64,000 nt of DNA from Arenivirga flava (GCF_030161575.1 NZ_BSUL01000001.1:186001-250000); one strand, 5' to 3'; positions 1 to 8,810 are shown, counted from the stretch's first letter. The notes: generated from the letters alone by a model not told the origin. Numbers and translations: made by a program.

Positions 1-1
1 C

Positions 2-2545
2 GACCTCGCGCTCTCGAAGCTCTCCGGACAGGCCGACACCGCCGCGAGCCGCCTGGCCGCGGTGCGCGGCGAGGTGCTGCGCCAGCAGCACGCGCTCGAC
101 GCCGCGCTGCTGCGCCGCGAGAGCGCCGAGCGGGAGTTCGAGCAGCTCGAGGTGCAGAGCGCCCCCGAGGAGGCCGGCGACCTCGACCAGGCCTACCAGC
201 ACGCCCAGTCGGCCGTCGCCGACGCCGAGTCGCGCGCGGCGGAGCTACGCGAGCGGCTGCACGGGCTGGAGCGCGAGCGCGACGCGCTCGAGTCGCGCCG
301 CAGCGCGCTCTCGCTGGCCTTCGGCGCGAAGGACGGCTCCAACGACCTCGTCCGGGCCGACCTGCCGGGCATCCGCGGACTCGTCGCCGATCACGTGCAG
401 GTGCGTCCCGGCTTCGAGGCCGCGGTCGCCGCCGCACTCGGCACGCTCGCCGACGCCGTGCTCGCCGACGACCGGGACGCGGCCATCGCCGCGGTCGAAC
501 GAGCGGGGGAGCAGGACTGGGGGCGTGTCGAGCTGGTGCTCGCCGCGACCGGTCGACCGCGCCTCGCCGGGCCGGCGCTGCCGGCCGGGACGACCGCCGC
601 ATCCGACGTCGTGACCGCGCCGGACGGCGTGCACGGCATCCTCGCCCGCACCGTCATCGCCGACGACCTGGCCGCGGCGCGCACCGCCTGGGAGGGACTG
701 CCGGCGGGGGAGGGCTGGACCTTCATCACGCTGGGCGGGGACGTGCTCACCGAGTACGCGCTGCGCGGGGGCAGCGGCGCCGAGCGCAGCCGCCTGGAGC
801 TGGCCGCCGAGCGCGACGCCGCCGCGGCCGGGCTCGACGCCGTGCTCGGCCAGCTGATCCGCGCCGAGGAGGAGCTCGAGCAGCAGCGGGCCGTCACCCG
901 CGCCGCGAAGGAGCGCTCGTCGGCGGCCTACGTCGAGCTGCGCGAGTTCGACGCGCAGCTCGCCGCGCACAGCCAGCAGCTCAGCCGCGGGCGAGCCCGG
1001 CTCGAGGCGGCGCAGGCCGAGTCGGACCGCCTCGGACGCTCGCTCGAGCTGGCGACGGAGCAGGTGCAGGAGGCGGAGGCCGCGCACGAGCGCGCCCGCG
1101 GCGAGCTCGAGACGCAGCGCGCCGCACCGCGCCCCATCCTCGACGTCTCCGAGCGCGACGGCCTGTCGGCCGAGCTCGAGCAGGCGCGCGAGGCCGAGGT
1201 CGAGGCCCGCCTGCAGCTCGAGACGGCCCGCGAGCGCTCCCGCGCCCAGCAGGCCCGGGTCGAGCAGCTCGTCCGCCAGCGCGCGACCGAGCGCGCCGCC
1301 GCCGAGGAGGCCGCCCGCCGAGCCGTGATCCGCCGCCGTCAGCTGCAGGCCGCCGAGGGCGTCGTCGCCGCCCTGCCCGCGGTGCTCGCGGCGACGGACC
1401 GCAGCGTCACCGAGGCCCGCGTGGCCCTGGCTGCCCGCGAGACCGAGCGCTCGGCGCGTAACGAGGAGCTGCAGGCGCTCCGCCGCGAGGAGGCCGGTCT
1501 GCGCGAGCGCCTCGCCGCGGTGCAGGAGAGCGTGCACGGCCTCGAACTGCAGATCTACGAGCGCAGGCTGCAGCTCTCGGCCCTGCTCGAGCGCGCCGGC
1601 AGCGAGCTCGGCCTCGTCGAGCAGGTGCTCGTGGCCGAGTACGGTCCGGAGCAGCCAGTGCCCGACGACCAGCGCCTCGGCGAGAGCGCCGAGGCCGCCG
1701 CGCAGGCGCAGGCCCGCCAGCGCGCCGAGCGCGCGCTGGCGCTGGAGGAGGCAGGTGAGGACGGCGACGACGCCGAGGCGTCGGAGACCGAGCCCTGGAC
1801 CATCCGGCCCGAGCCGTCCGAGAAGCCGGGCCGTCCCTTCGTGCGCGACGAGCAGCGCGCCCGCCTGCGCGACGCCGAGCGCAAGCTCGCCCGTCTCGGC
1901 CGGGTCAACCCGCTCGCCCTCGAGGAGTTCGCGGCCCTCGAGCAGCGGCACGCCTTCCTCAGCGAGCAGCTCACCGACCTCGTGAACACCCGCAAGGATC
2001 TCCTGACGATCATCGAGGAGCTGGACGAGCGGATGCGCACCGTCTTCGAGAGCGCCTTCGCTGACACGCAGGCCGCGTTCGACCGCGTCTTCCCGATCCT
2101 GTTCCCGGGCGGCACCGGCAGCCTGCAGCTCACCAACCCCGACGACATGCTGCTCACCGGCATCGAGGTGGCCGTGCGCCCCGCCGGCAAGAAGATCGAG
2201 CGCCTGTCGCTGCTCTCCGGCGGCGAGCGCTCGCTCGCCGCGGTCGCGCTCATGGTGTCGATCTTCAAGGCCCGTCCGAGCCCGTTCTACATCATGGACG
2301 AGGTCGAGGCGGCGCTCGACGACGCCAACCTCGGCCGGCTGCTCAGCATCTTCGAGGACCTCCGCGCGAGCTCGCAGCTCATCGTCATCACGCACCAGAA
2401 GCGCACGATGGAGATCGCGGATGCGCTCTACGGCGTCTCGATGCGCCAGGACGGTGTGAGCGCGGTCGTGGGCCAGCGCGTCGAGGGCCGCTCGACCGTG
2501 GAGGTCGAGGCCGAGGGCGTGACCACCGGAGCCGTCACGGTCTGA
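2..2545 (+). CDS. smc: Chromosome segregation protein SMC, C-terminal part (5' end outside window)
   Basis: This is the 3' part of the gene for the SMC ATPase, which organises and segregates the chromosome with ScpA/ScpB. The frame is open from the first bases, so the gene begins upstream and about 847 residues are visible. The order is a coiled-coil arm, a hinge-like globular segment (near the sequence GIRGLVADHV), a long Glu/Arg/Ala-rich returning coiled coil, then the C-terminal ATPase head. The head carries the ABC signature LLSGGERSLAAVAL and a Walker B stretch FYIMDEVEAALDDAN, followed by the switch His in VITHQK. A GTG at 62 lies inside the gene and is not a start. Position upstream of ftsY is normal for actinobacteria. 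Confidence 0.97.
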   Translation, partial: DLALSKLSGQADTAASRLAAVRGEVLRQQHALDAALLRRESAEREFEQLEVQSAPEEAGDLDQAYQHAQSAVADAESRAAELRERLHGLERERDALESRRSALSLAFGAKDGSNDLVRADLPGIRGLVADHVQVRPGFEAAVAAALGTLADAVLADDRDAAIAAVERAGEQDWGRVELVLAATGRPRLAGPALPAGTTAASDVVTAPDGVHGILARTVIADDLAAARTAWEGLPAGEGWTFITLGGDVLTEYALRGGSGAERSRLELAAERDAAAAGLDAVLGQLIRAEEELEQQRAVTRAAKERSSAAYVELREFDAQLAAHSQQLSRGRARLEAAQAESDRLGRSLELATEQVQEAEAAHERARGELETQRAAPRPILDVSERDGLSAELEQAREAEVEARLQLETARERSRAQQARVEQLVRQRATERAAAEEAARRAVIRRRQLQAAEGVVAALPAVLAATDRSVTEARVALAARETERSARNEELQALRREEAGLRERLAAVQESVHGLELQIYERRLQLSALLERAGSELGLVEQVLVAEYGPEQPVPDDQRLGESAEAAAQAQARQRAERALALEEAGEDGDDAEASETEPWTIRPEPSEKPGRPFVRDEQRARLRDAERKLARLGRVNPLALEEFAALEQRHAFLSEQLTDLVNTRKDLLTIIEELDERMRTVFESAFADTQAAFDRVFPILFPGGTGSLQLTNPDDMLLTGIEVAVRPAGKKIERLSLLSGGERSLAAVALMVSIFKARPSPFYIMDEVEAALDDANLGRLLSIFEDLRASSQLIVITHQKRTMEIADALYGVSMRQDGVSAVVGQRVEGRSTVEVEAEGVTTGAVTV

Positions 2546-2551
2546 TCGGTC

Positions 2552-3664
2552 TCACGCCGACGCGACCGGCAGCTCGCGGAAGCGGGCGTAGCGGGCGAAG
2601 GCGCGAGCGGCCCCCGCAGCCTGCGGCGCGGAGAGCTCGCCGAACCCCCGCCACTCGGGCACCAGCGCGCCCTTGCGCGTGCTGCGGCCCCAGGTGCCGA
2701 TCACCCGCCCGCGCGAGACGAGGATCGGCTGGAGGACGCCGTTGCCGCCGGGGATCACCGCCGCCTCGTGCTCGGCGCGGATCACCGGCGACCTGTCCTT
2801 GAAACCGAGGAGGTACTCGTCGAAGGCGGGCAGCGCGTGCACGATCGTCGGCACGTCGCCGGGCTCCGGCAGCACGCTCGGATCGAGCAGCACCTGCCCG
2901 GCGATGCCGCGGGTGCCCTCGAGCTGCGCCCGCTCGAGCCGCTCGCCGGCGAGCGCGAGCGCCTCGCGCCCCTCGGCTGCGGTGAGCCTCGTCCAGTGCA
3001 GGAAGTCCTTGAGCGTCGCGGGCCCGTGGCCGCGCACGTAGCGGACCAGCAGCTCGGCCAGCGCCTCCTCCCGGCCGAGGCGGCAGGGCTCGGGGATCCA
3101 CTCCTCGTTCAGCACCAGCAGCTGCTCGCCGGTGCCGGGTGGGCCCCAGCACACCAGCCCGGTCTGCGAGGCGAACCAGATGAGGTGGTACCCGCGGCCG
3201 CCGGTCGGCTCGAGGCCGGCGTCGGCGAGGCGCTCCTGAGCCTGCGCCCGGGTCAGCGCGCCGCCGCCCCGCAGCGCGTCGTGCAGCACGTCGCGGCCGC
3301 GCTCGACCTGCGCGCGATCGAGGCCGAGGTTGGCCCAGCGCTTGTCGAGCCCGTTCGTCAGCCGCTCGGTGGTGAGCGAGAGCATCCAGCCCAGCTCCCG
3401 CGCGGGCAGCAGGTGCAGCGTGCCGCGCATCGGCCAGGCGCGCACGAGCTCGCCGGACGCCATGGCGCCGAGCACGGCCCCCTCGGTCGCCTGCTCGGCG
3501 CGCGTGCGGGCGCCGACCGCCCACAGCACCGACGCGAAGTCCTGACCCTGGAGGGCGAGCATCCGCTCGAGCACGTCGGCGGGGGAGGATGCCTGCTCGC
3601 CCGCGAGCAGCTGCGCGTGCATGCGGAAGCGCAGCAGGTCGCGTCGGGCCAGGAAGGCGCTCAT
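2552..3664 (-). CDS. Winged-helix DNA-binding domain protein (HTH_42 / YcaQ-like family)
   Basis: A 370-residue soluble protein that opens with MSAFLARRDLLRFRMHAQLL, the usual start of the actinobacterial 'winged helix DNA-binding domain-containing protein' family (Pfam HTH_42). Distant relatives (AlkX/AlkZ, YcaQ) are DNA glycosylases that unhook crosslinks or remove alkylated bases. Whether this subfamily has glycosylase activity cannot be told from sequence alone. It converges tail to tail with smc (6 bp gap) and follows terC on the same strand, separated by a strong terminator hairpin, so it is probably transcribed alone. Confidence 0.8.
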   Translation of the reverse strand: MSAFLARRDLLRFRMHAQLLAGEQASSPADVLERMLALQGQDFASVLWAVGARTRAEQATEGAVLGAMASGELVRAWPMRGTLHLLPARELGWMLSLTTERLTNGLDKRWANLGLDRAQVERGRDVLHDALRGGGALTRAQAQERLADAGLEPTGGRGYHLIWFASQTGLVCWGPPGTGEQLLVLNEEWIPEPCRLGREEALAELLVRYVRGHGPATLKDFLHWTRLTAAEGREALALAGERLERAQLEGTRGIAGQVLLDPSVLPEPGDVPTIVHALPAFDEYLLGFKDRSPVIRAEHEAAVIPGGNGVLQPILVSRGRVIGTWGRSTRKGALVPEWRGFGELSAPQAAGAARAFARYARFRELPVASA

Positions 3665-3713
3665 CCGCTCAGTCTGCCCGCCCGCGGCGGCGACGGGGAA
3701 GGGCGGGAACGGC

Positions 3714-3750
3714 GACGGCGCCGCGGAACCGTGGGTTCCGCGGCGCCGTC
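3714..3750 (-). terminator. Intrinsic terminator hairpin downstream of terC
   Basis: A perfect 17-bp inverted repeat with a 3-nt loop (GTG) lies 14 nt beyond the terC stop codon, with arms 3714-3730 and 3734-3750. There is no clear T tail, which is common in high-GC actinobacteria. Confidence 0.8.
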
Positions 3751-3764
3751 GGGCGGAGCCTGCG

Positions 3765-4856
3765 TCAGCTGTGCGAGCCGGGAGTCCGGTCGTCGGCGCT
3801 CGGCGCCTGCTCGGTCGGCGCCTGCGCGGTGCGGCCCTCCACCGAGGTCGATGCGCCCTCCTGCTCGGTCTCGCCGCGCTCGAGGCGGCGCCTCGAGACG
3901 ACGATGCTCGCGACCGCGGCGACGGCGATCGTGCCGGCGATGACGGTGAGCGAGAGCCAGATGGGGATCTCGGGCACGTTGTTCAGCGGCTCGCCGCCGT
4001 TGATGAACGGCAGGTTGTTCTCGTGCAGCGCGTGCAGCACGAGCTTGACGCCGATGAAGGCGAGGATGATCGACAGCGCGTGGGCGAGGTAGATGAGGCG
4101 CTCCAGCAGGCCGCCGATCAGGAAGTACAGCTGGCGCAGGCCGAGCAGCGCGAAGGCGTTGGCGGTGAAGACCAGGTACGGCTCCTGCGTGATGCCGAAG
4201 ATCGCCGGGATCGAGTCGAAGGCGAAGAGGAGGTCGGTGAAGCCGATCGCCAGGATGACGAGGAACATCGGCGTGAACATCTTCTTGCCGTCGACCTTGG
4301 TGCGCAGCTTGTCGCCGTCGTAGTCCTGCGAGGTGGGGATGAAGCGGCGCAGGTTCTTGACGAGCTTGCTCTCGCCGTCCTTGTGGTGGTCCTCCTTGGA
4401 GGTCGCCTCCTTGATCTGCTGGTAGGCCAGCACGAAGAGGAAGGCGCCGAAGAGGTAGAAGACCGCGACGAACTGCTCGATGATGACCGCGCCGACGGCG
4501 ATGAAGATGCCGCGCATGACGATGGCGATGACGATGCCGATCAGCAGCACCTTCTGCTGGAAGGCTCGCGGCACGGCGAAGCTCGTCATGATGAGCAGGA
4601 AGACGAAGAGGTTGTCGACCGACAGCGCCTTCTCGGTGAGCCAGCCGGCCATGTACTCGCCGCCGAACTGCCAGCCGCTGGCGACGCCAACGCCGACGCC
4701 GAAGATCACGGCGAAGGCGATGTAGATCGCGGACCAGATCGCCGACTCCTTGAGGGTCGGCTCGTGCGGCTTGCGCACGTGACCGACGAAGTCGAAGACG
4801 ATCATGCCGATGACGAGCGCGATGGTCGCGCCCCACACCCACAGGGGGACGTTCAT
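3765..4856 (-). CDS. TerC/Alx-family integral membrane protein
   Basis: A 363-residue polytopic membrane protein of the TerC family. Alx and YceF/YkoY-type members export manganese or help metallate exported proteins. The family signatures EKALSVDNLFVF and LLFAFDSIPAIFG, which carry the acidic metal-binding residues, are intact, and about seven hydrophobic segments can be picked out. A hydrophilic loop (residues about 150-195) and a C-terminal Glu/Thr/Ser-rich cytoplasmic tail are present. I chose the ATG at 4856 because GGAGG sits 6 nt upstream and the protein then begins with a membrane segment; in-frame codons further up lie inside the leader RNA. The leader looks like a yybP-ykoY riboswitch, so manganese is the likely inducer. 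Confidence 0.92.
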   Translation of the reverse strand: MNVPLWVWGATIALVIGMIVFDFVGHVRKPHEPTLKESAIWSAIYIAFAVIFGVGVGVASGWQFGGEYMAGWLTEKALSVDNLFVFLLIMTSFAVPRAFQQKVLLIGIVIAIVMRGIFIAVGAVIIEQFVAVFYLFGAFLFVLAYQQIKEATSKEDHHKDGESKLVKNLRRFIPTSQDYDGDKLRTKVDGKKMFTPMFLVILAIGFTDLLFAFDSIPAIFGITQEPYLVFTANAFALLGLRQLYFLIGGLLERLIYLAHALSIILAFIGVKLVLHALHENNLPFINGGEPLNNVPEIPIWLSLTVIAGTIAVAAVASIVVSRRRLERGETEQEGASTSVEGRTAQAPTEQAPSADDRTPGSHS

Positions 4857-4865
4857 GGATTCCTC

Positions 4866-4885
4866 CAGCACAGAGTCGAGTGCTG
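4866..4885 (-). promoter_or_regulatory. RBS-proximal hairpin in the terC leader
   Basis: A CAGCAC/GTGCTG inverted repeat with an 8-nt loop ends directly against the GGAGG ribosome binding site of terC. Its 5' base overlaps the end of the riboswitch P1 strand, so the two structures could exclude each other. This is a candidate expression platform controlling translation. Confidence 0.55.
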
Positions 4886-4983
4886 AAGGTCTCTTCCACC
4901 CGGATGGACGGGCCGCCGCCCCGGGCCCGGATCGATCCGGACCGTACTGACGAGGTCGGCGTGATGGGAATACTCCCCTTCGC
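4885..4983 (-). ncRNA. Probable yybP-ykoY manganese riboswitch in the terC leader
   Basis: The terC leader RNA begins GCGAAGGGGAGTA (4983-4971) and closes with GGAAGAGACCTTC (4897-4885). The GGGGAGUA loop and the AGACC loop at the two ends of a roughly 100-nt RNA, with GAAGG/CCTTC able to form the closing helix, match the two conserved loops of the yybP-ykoY Mn2+ aptamer. That riboswitch class characteristically precedes terC/alx genes. A TAGCAT -10 on the same strand at 4996-4991 would start the transcript at the aptamer's 5' end. A covariance-model search was not possible. Confidence 0.8.
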
Positions 4984-4990
4984 GCATCAC

Positions 4991-5018
4991 ATGCTAACGG
5001 AGCCGGCGATGCCGTCAT
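4991..5018 (-). promoter_or_regulatory. Promoter of terC and its riboswitch leader
   Basis: A -10 hexamer TAGCAT (4996-4991) is preceded after 16 nt by ATGACG (5018-5013), a partial -35. Transcription would begin around 4985, within a few bases of the riboswitch 5' end. Confidence 0.55.
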
Positions 5019-5074
5019 TCCCCGCTCCGGGTGCCCGTCCAGCCTCCGCCCGCCCGACGACTAGCATCGGAGGC

Positions 5075-5947
5075 ATGGCCGATCGCTCCTGGTCCCTCGC
5101 GAGCCGCCTGCGGGGGATGTTCACCAAGCCCACCATCGACGAGACGACGTGGGAGGACCTCGAGGACGAGCTGCTGCGCGCCGACTTCGGCCCCGACATC
5201 ACCGAGCAGCTCGTCGACCACCTGCGCGCGCAGGTCGAGCGCTTCCGCACGACCGATCCGAAGGACCTGCAGCGGATGCTCCGCGAGACGCTCGAGGAGC
5301 GGCTCGCCAAGCACGACCCCACCCTGCGCCTCACCGACCGCCCCGCCGTGGTGCTGGTGGTCGGCGTCAACGGCGTCGGCAAGACCACCACGATCGGCAA
5401 GTTCGCCAAGTTCCTCGCCGGCTACCGGCGCAGCGTCGTCGTCGGCGCCGCGGACACGTTCCGCGCCGCGGCGGTCGAGCAGCTCGCCACCTGGGCCGAG
5501 CGCGCCGGCGCCACGGTCGTGCGCCCCGAGCAGCAGGGCCAGGATCCGGCCGCGGTGGCCTACCAGACCGTCGAGCTGGCCAAGCGCGAGCACTTCGACG
5601 TCGCCATCGTCGACACGGCCGGCCGCCTGCAGAACAAGAACGGGCTCATGCACGAGCTCGACAAGATCCGGCGGGTGATCCAGAAGCAGGCGCCCATCGC
5701 CGAAGTGCTGCTCGTGCTCGACGCGACCACCGGGCAGAACGGCCTGGCGCAAGCGGAGGCCTTCATCGAGCACGCCGGGGTGACCGGCCTGGTCGTCACG
5801 AAGCTCGACGGCTCGGCCAAGGGCGGCTTCGTGCTGGCGGTGCAGGAGCGCACCGGCATCCCGATCAAGCTGCTCGGCCAGGGCGAGGGCATCGGCGACC
5901 TGACCGGCTTCACCCCGCACGCCTTCGCGGCCCAGCTGGTCGGCTGA
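5075..5947 (+). CDS. ftsY: Signal recognition particle receptor FtsY
   Basis: FtsY is the membrane-bound SRP receptor GTPase that pairs with Ffh (9408-10970) in co-translational targeting. The protein is 290 residues. It has a short N domain (residues about 1-90), then the NG GTPase with G1 GVNGVGKTT (97-105), the I-box region around DTFRAAA, G3 DTAGR and G4 TKLDGSAKGG. It lacks the long acidic A domain of E. coli FtsY, as in many actinobacteria. The start at 5075 is chosen because the frame upstream reads through the terC leader and because TAGCAT ends 7 nt before this ATG, fitting a leaderless mRNA. Confidence 0.95.
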   Translation: MADRSWSLASRLRGMFTKPTIDETTWEDLEDELLRADFGPDITEQLVDHLRAQVERFRTTDPKDLQRMLRETLEERLAKHDPTLRLTDRPAVVLVVGVNGVGKTTTIGKFAKFLAGYRRSVVVGAADTFRAAAVEQLATWAERAGATVVRPEQQGQDPAAVAYQTVELAKREHFDVAIVDTAGRLQNKNGLMHELDKIRRVIQKQAPIAEVLLVLDATTGQNGLAQAEAFIEHAGVTGLVVTKLDGSAKGGFVLAVQERTGIPIKLLGQGEGIGDLTGFTPHAFAAQLVG

Positions 5948-5958
5948 GGGCGACGGGC

Positions 5959-6447
5959 ATGGAGCACGAGTACTTCGGCTGGATCGAGGTCGAGGACGGC
6001 CGTCTGTCCTGGGGCGAGACGCTCGAGTCGGGCGACCAGCCCGTCGACGTCCGCCTCGCGGGCCCGGCGAAGGTCGCCGAGGAGGCGCTGGAGCTGGCCG
6101 CGAGCGTGGTCCGCGGCCTCGAGGCGCTCGACGCCAACCTGCGCGAGGTCTTCGTGGGCGAAGTGGCGAGCGACGGCAGCGGCACCGTCCGCTTCCTCGA
6201 CGCCCACCTCGACGAGCTGGTGCGGTTCCGCCCGCAGCTGCTCGGGCAGGACTCGGGCGACATCGCGATCGACGTCATCCGCTCGCTGCAGCTGCTCAGC
6301 GTCACCGTGCTGCCGTCGGGCACGGGCGAGGACGACCCCTTCGTGGTCGCCGCCTACGCGCTCGACCCCGACGAGGCCGAGCTGGCGCTGGTGGTCAGGC
6401 TCGACGCCACGCTGCAGCCGCTCGGCACCGACGTCGAGCCGCTGTAG
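5959..6447 (+). CDS. DUF2004-type protein of unknown function
   Basis: A 162-residue acidic soluble protein starting MEHEYFGWIEVEDGRLSW, with no transmembrane segment or signal peptide. It resembles the DUF2004 family of small uncharacterised proteins, but I cannot assign a function. It follows ftsY by 11 nt and is probably co-transcribed with it. A strong hairpin after the stop closes the unit. Confidence 0.7.
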   Translation: MEHEYFGWIEVEDGRLSWGETLESGDQPVDVRLAGPAKVAEEALELAASVVRGLEALDANLREVFVGEVASDGSGTVRFLDAHLDELVRFRPQLLGQDSGDIAIDVIRSLQLLSVTVLPSGTGEDDPFVVAAYALDPDEAELALVVRLDATLQPLGTDVEPL

Positions 6448-6463
6448 CCCGGCTGACGACGAT

Positions 6464-6493
6464 GGGCGCCCCGGACCTCGCTCCGGGGCGCCC
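6464..6493. terminator. Bidirectional terminator between the DUF2004 and MFS genes
   Basis: An 11-bp perfect stem (6464-6474 with 6483-6493) and an 8-nt loop lie between two convergent genes, so it can serve both. Confidence 0.8.
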
Positions 6494-6510
6494 CTCCGTC
6501 GTCCTCCACG

Positions 6511-8010
6511 TCAGTGCGCGACGGTCGGCACCGAGCCGCTCGGAGCGTTCGGCTGCACGGCGGCGAGCCGCGCCTGGCGCTCCCGGTGCGGGCGGATGAG
6601 CGCGATGGCCGCGACCGAGACGAGCAGCATCGCGCCCGCCGACACCGTGAAGGCGGTGTGGTACGCCGTCATGAGCGCCTCGGCGGAGGCGGACGGGTCG
6701 CCGGCCGCATCGCTCATGCCGCGGTCGAGCGCATCCGCGAAGATCGTCGACAGCAGGGCCGTGCCGATCGCCCCGCCGATCTGCTGTCCCGTGTTGACCG
6801 TCGCCGAGGCGACGCCCGCATCCTGCCTCGCCACGCCCGTGGTCGCGGTGTTCATCGCCGATGAGAAGATCAGGCCCATGCCGAGGCCGATGACGATGAG
6901 CGCCGGCAGCACGACGGCCGCGTAGGTGCTGTCGGCCTCGGTGCGCAGCAGGAGCAGCAGGCCGGCGGCGCCGAGCATCCCGCCGGCTCCGATGAGCAGC
7001 TTCGGGCCGACCCGTGGCAGCAGGCGCCCGCCGATCTGCGTCGCCGAGAGCATGATCGACGCCGGCATGGGCAGGAAGGCGAGTCCGGTCTGCAGCGCCC
7101 CGAAGCCCAGCGTGCCCTGCAGGTAGTAGGTGAGGAACAGGAAGATGCCGAACATGCCGATGCTGCTCATCGAGATGGCGAGCAGCGCGCCGCCCCGGTC
7201 GCGGTCGAGCACGATGCGCAACGGCAGCAGCGGCTGGGCCACGCGGCGCTCGATGAGCACGAAGGCGACGACGAGCAGTGCGCCGCCGACGAGCAGCCCG
7301 ATGGCCAGCGGCGAGTCCCAGCCGTCCGTCTCGGCCGCGGAGAAGCCCCAGACGATGCCGACCAGGCCGGCGGTGATGGTGACGACGCCGGCGACGTCGA
7401 TCCGCGGACGCTGCGCGCGCGGCGGCGTCCTGAGCAGCACCGCGCCGCCGATCACGCCGACGACGGCGAAGACGACGTTGACGAAGAGGCACCAGCGCCA
7501 CGAGGAGTACTCGGTGAGCAGCCCTCCGAGCAGCATGCCGACCGCGGCGCCCGATCCGGCGATGGAGCCGAAGATGCCGAAGGCGCGCCCGCGCTCCCGG
7601 GGATCGATGAAGGTCGTGGTGAGCATGCCGAGCGCCGAGGGGGCGAGCAGCGCGCCGAACACGCCCTGCAGCGCGCGGGCGGCGACGAGCACCTCGAAGC
7701 TCTCGGCGAAGCCGCCGAGCACCGAGGCGAGGGCGAAGCCGACGAGCCCGATGATGAAGGTGTTCTTGCGCCCGAAGAGGTCGCCGAGGCGCCCGCCGAG
7801 CAGCAGCAGCGAGCCGAAGGCCAGCGCGTAGGCGGTGATGACCCACTGGCGCTGCTCGTCGGCGAAGCCGAGCGCCTGCTGCGCCGAGGGCAGCGCGATG
7901 TTCACGATGGTCGCGTCGAGCACGACCATGAGCTGCGCGATCGCGATGATCGCGAGGCCGAGCCAGCGGTGGTCCTTCCGCCCGGGAGCGGCGGATGCGG
8001 GTGAGGTCAT
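6511..8010 (-). CDS. MFS drug-efflux transporter, DHA2 (EmrB/QacA) family
   Basis: A 499-residue, probably 14-helix proton-coupled exporter. Motif A appears as GGRLGDLFGRK in the first cytoplasmic loop. The first helix carries LDATIVNIALPS, the D1/motif of DHA2 multidrug exporters such as EmrB, QacA and LfrA. The ATG at 8010 is preceded by GGAGG at proper distance. A TTG at 8022 would absorb that RBS, so I reject it. The gene diverges from a TetR regulator (8151) and a palindrome lies between them, so it is probably repressed by that regulator and induced by its own substrates. The substrate is unknown. Confidence 0.9.
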   Translation of the reverse strand: MTSPASAAPGRKDHRWLGLAIIAIAQLMVVLDATIVNIALPSAQQALGFADEQRQWVITAYALAFGSLLLLGGRLGDLFGRKNTFIIGLVGFALASVLGGFAESFEVLVAARALQGVFGALLAPSALGMLTTTFIDPRERGRAFGIFGSIAGSGAAVGMLLGGLLTEYSSWRWCLFVNVVFAVVGVIGGAVLLRTPPRAQRPRIDVAGVVTITAGLVGIVWGFSAAETDGWDSPLAIGLLVGGALLVVAFVLIERRVAQPLLPLRIVLDRDRGGALLAISMSSIGMFGIFLFLTYYLQGTLGFGALQTGLAFLPMPASIMLSATQIGGRLLPRVGPKLLIGAGGMLGAAGLLLLLRTEADSTYAAVVLPALIVIGLGMGLIFSSAMNTATTGVARQDAGVASATVNTGQQIGGAIGTALLSTIFADALDRGMSDAAGDPSASAEALMTAYHTAFTVSAGAMLLVSVAAIALIRPHRERQARLAAVQPNAPSGSVPTVAH

Positions 8011-8095
8011 GAGGTCCTCCAACGGGAGCGGATGATGCGGGGCGCCCGGAGGGCCGATGCGCGGGACGCGTCAGCGCCCGGAGGGAGCCTACCCC

Positions 8096-8120
8096 TAAAC
8101 GGATGCGCAGTATCCGGTTA
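8096..8120. promoter_or_regulatory. Candidate TetR operator between the MFS and tetR genes
   Basis: TAAACGGAT, 7 nt, ATCCGGTTA: 9-bp arms with one mismatch. It sits between TAGGCT, a -10 for the transporter on the minus strand (8091-8086), and TACCGT, the -10 of the regulator (8138-8143). Binding here would block both promoters. Confidence 0.55.
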
Positions 8121-8150
8121 TTCCCGGCGTCGTTCGCTACCGTCGTCCCC

Positions 8151-8810
8151 ATGGACCCGAGCGCCGCCGATCACGATGCGGAGCGTCCGCTGCGGGCGGA
8201 CGCCGCCCGGAACCGCACCCTCATCCTCGATACCGCCCGCCGCGTCTTCGCCGATCGGGGGATCGGCGCGACGCTCAACGACGTGGCGCGCGAGGCCGGC
8301 GTCGGGGTCGGCACCGTGTACCGGCGCTTCGCCGACAAGGAGGCGCTGCTCGCCGCGCTGCGCGCCGACAAGTTCACGGCGCTGCGGGCGCTGGCCGCCG
8401 CGGCGCTGCGGGTCGACGATCCTCGCGAGGCGCTGCGCGGCTACCTGCACGAGGTCATCGCGCTGCGGGTGCGCGACCGGCTCATCAACGAGGTCGTCGC
8501 CGCCAGCCCCCACGACCACGAGGCGCTCCGAGCGGAGCGCGAGCGGCTCTCCGAGGACGTCGAGCGCGTGATCGCCCGAGCGCGGGACGTCGGGGCCGTG
8601 CGCGAGGGGTTCGCCGCCCGTGACGTGCCCGTGCTCACCCTGATGGTGGGTGCCCTCGCGGACCGGTCGGCGTCGGTGGATCCTGAGGCGTGGCGGCGCT
8701 ACGCGTCGCTGCTCGTCGATGCCGTCTGCCCGACCGAGGAGCCGATGCCGATGCCCGGAGGTCCCTTCGGCGAGCACCAGCTGCCCCTGGTCATGCACCC
8801 GCGACCGTAG
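8151..8810 (+). CDS. TetR/AcrR-family transcriptional regulator (likely repressor of the divergent MFS pump)
   Basis: A 219-residue one-component regulator. The N-terminal helix-turn-helix is clear: NRTLILDTARRVFADRG, then ATLNDVAREAGVGVGTVYRRF at residues about 40-60. The C-terminal ligand-binding domain is of the type seen in actinobacterial efflux regulators. It is divergent from the DHA2 transporter with a shared 140-bp promoter region containing an inverted repeat. The start is fixed by TACCGT ending 7 nt before the ATG, as for a leaderless transcript. The ligand is unknown. Confidence 0.9.
   Translation: MDPSAADHDAERPLRADAARNRTLILDTARRVFADRGIGATLNDVAREAGVGVGTVYRRFADKEALLAALRADKFTALRALAAAALRVDDPREALRGYLHEVIALRVRDRLINEVVAASPHDHEALRAERERLSEDVERVIARARDVGAVREGFAARDVPVLTLMVGALADRSASVDPEAWRRYASLLVDAVCPTEEPMPMPGGPFGEHQLPLVMHPRP

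Noticed and set aside
245-2395. 716-residue open frame opposite smc
   Set aside because: It mirrors the smc codons (Arg/Leu/Glu/Gly-rich, no domains), an artefact of high GC; smc is clearly the coding strand.
4857-5018. 54-residue N-terminal extension of the TerC protein
   Set aside because: It overlaps the riboswitch leader and removes the GGAGG-positioned start.
8010-8022. TTG start for the MFS transporter
   Set aside because: It would consume the GGAGG that is correctly spaced for ATG 8010.
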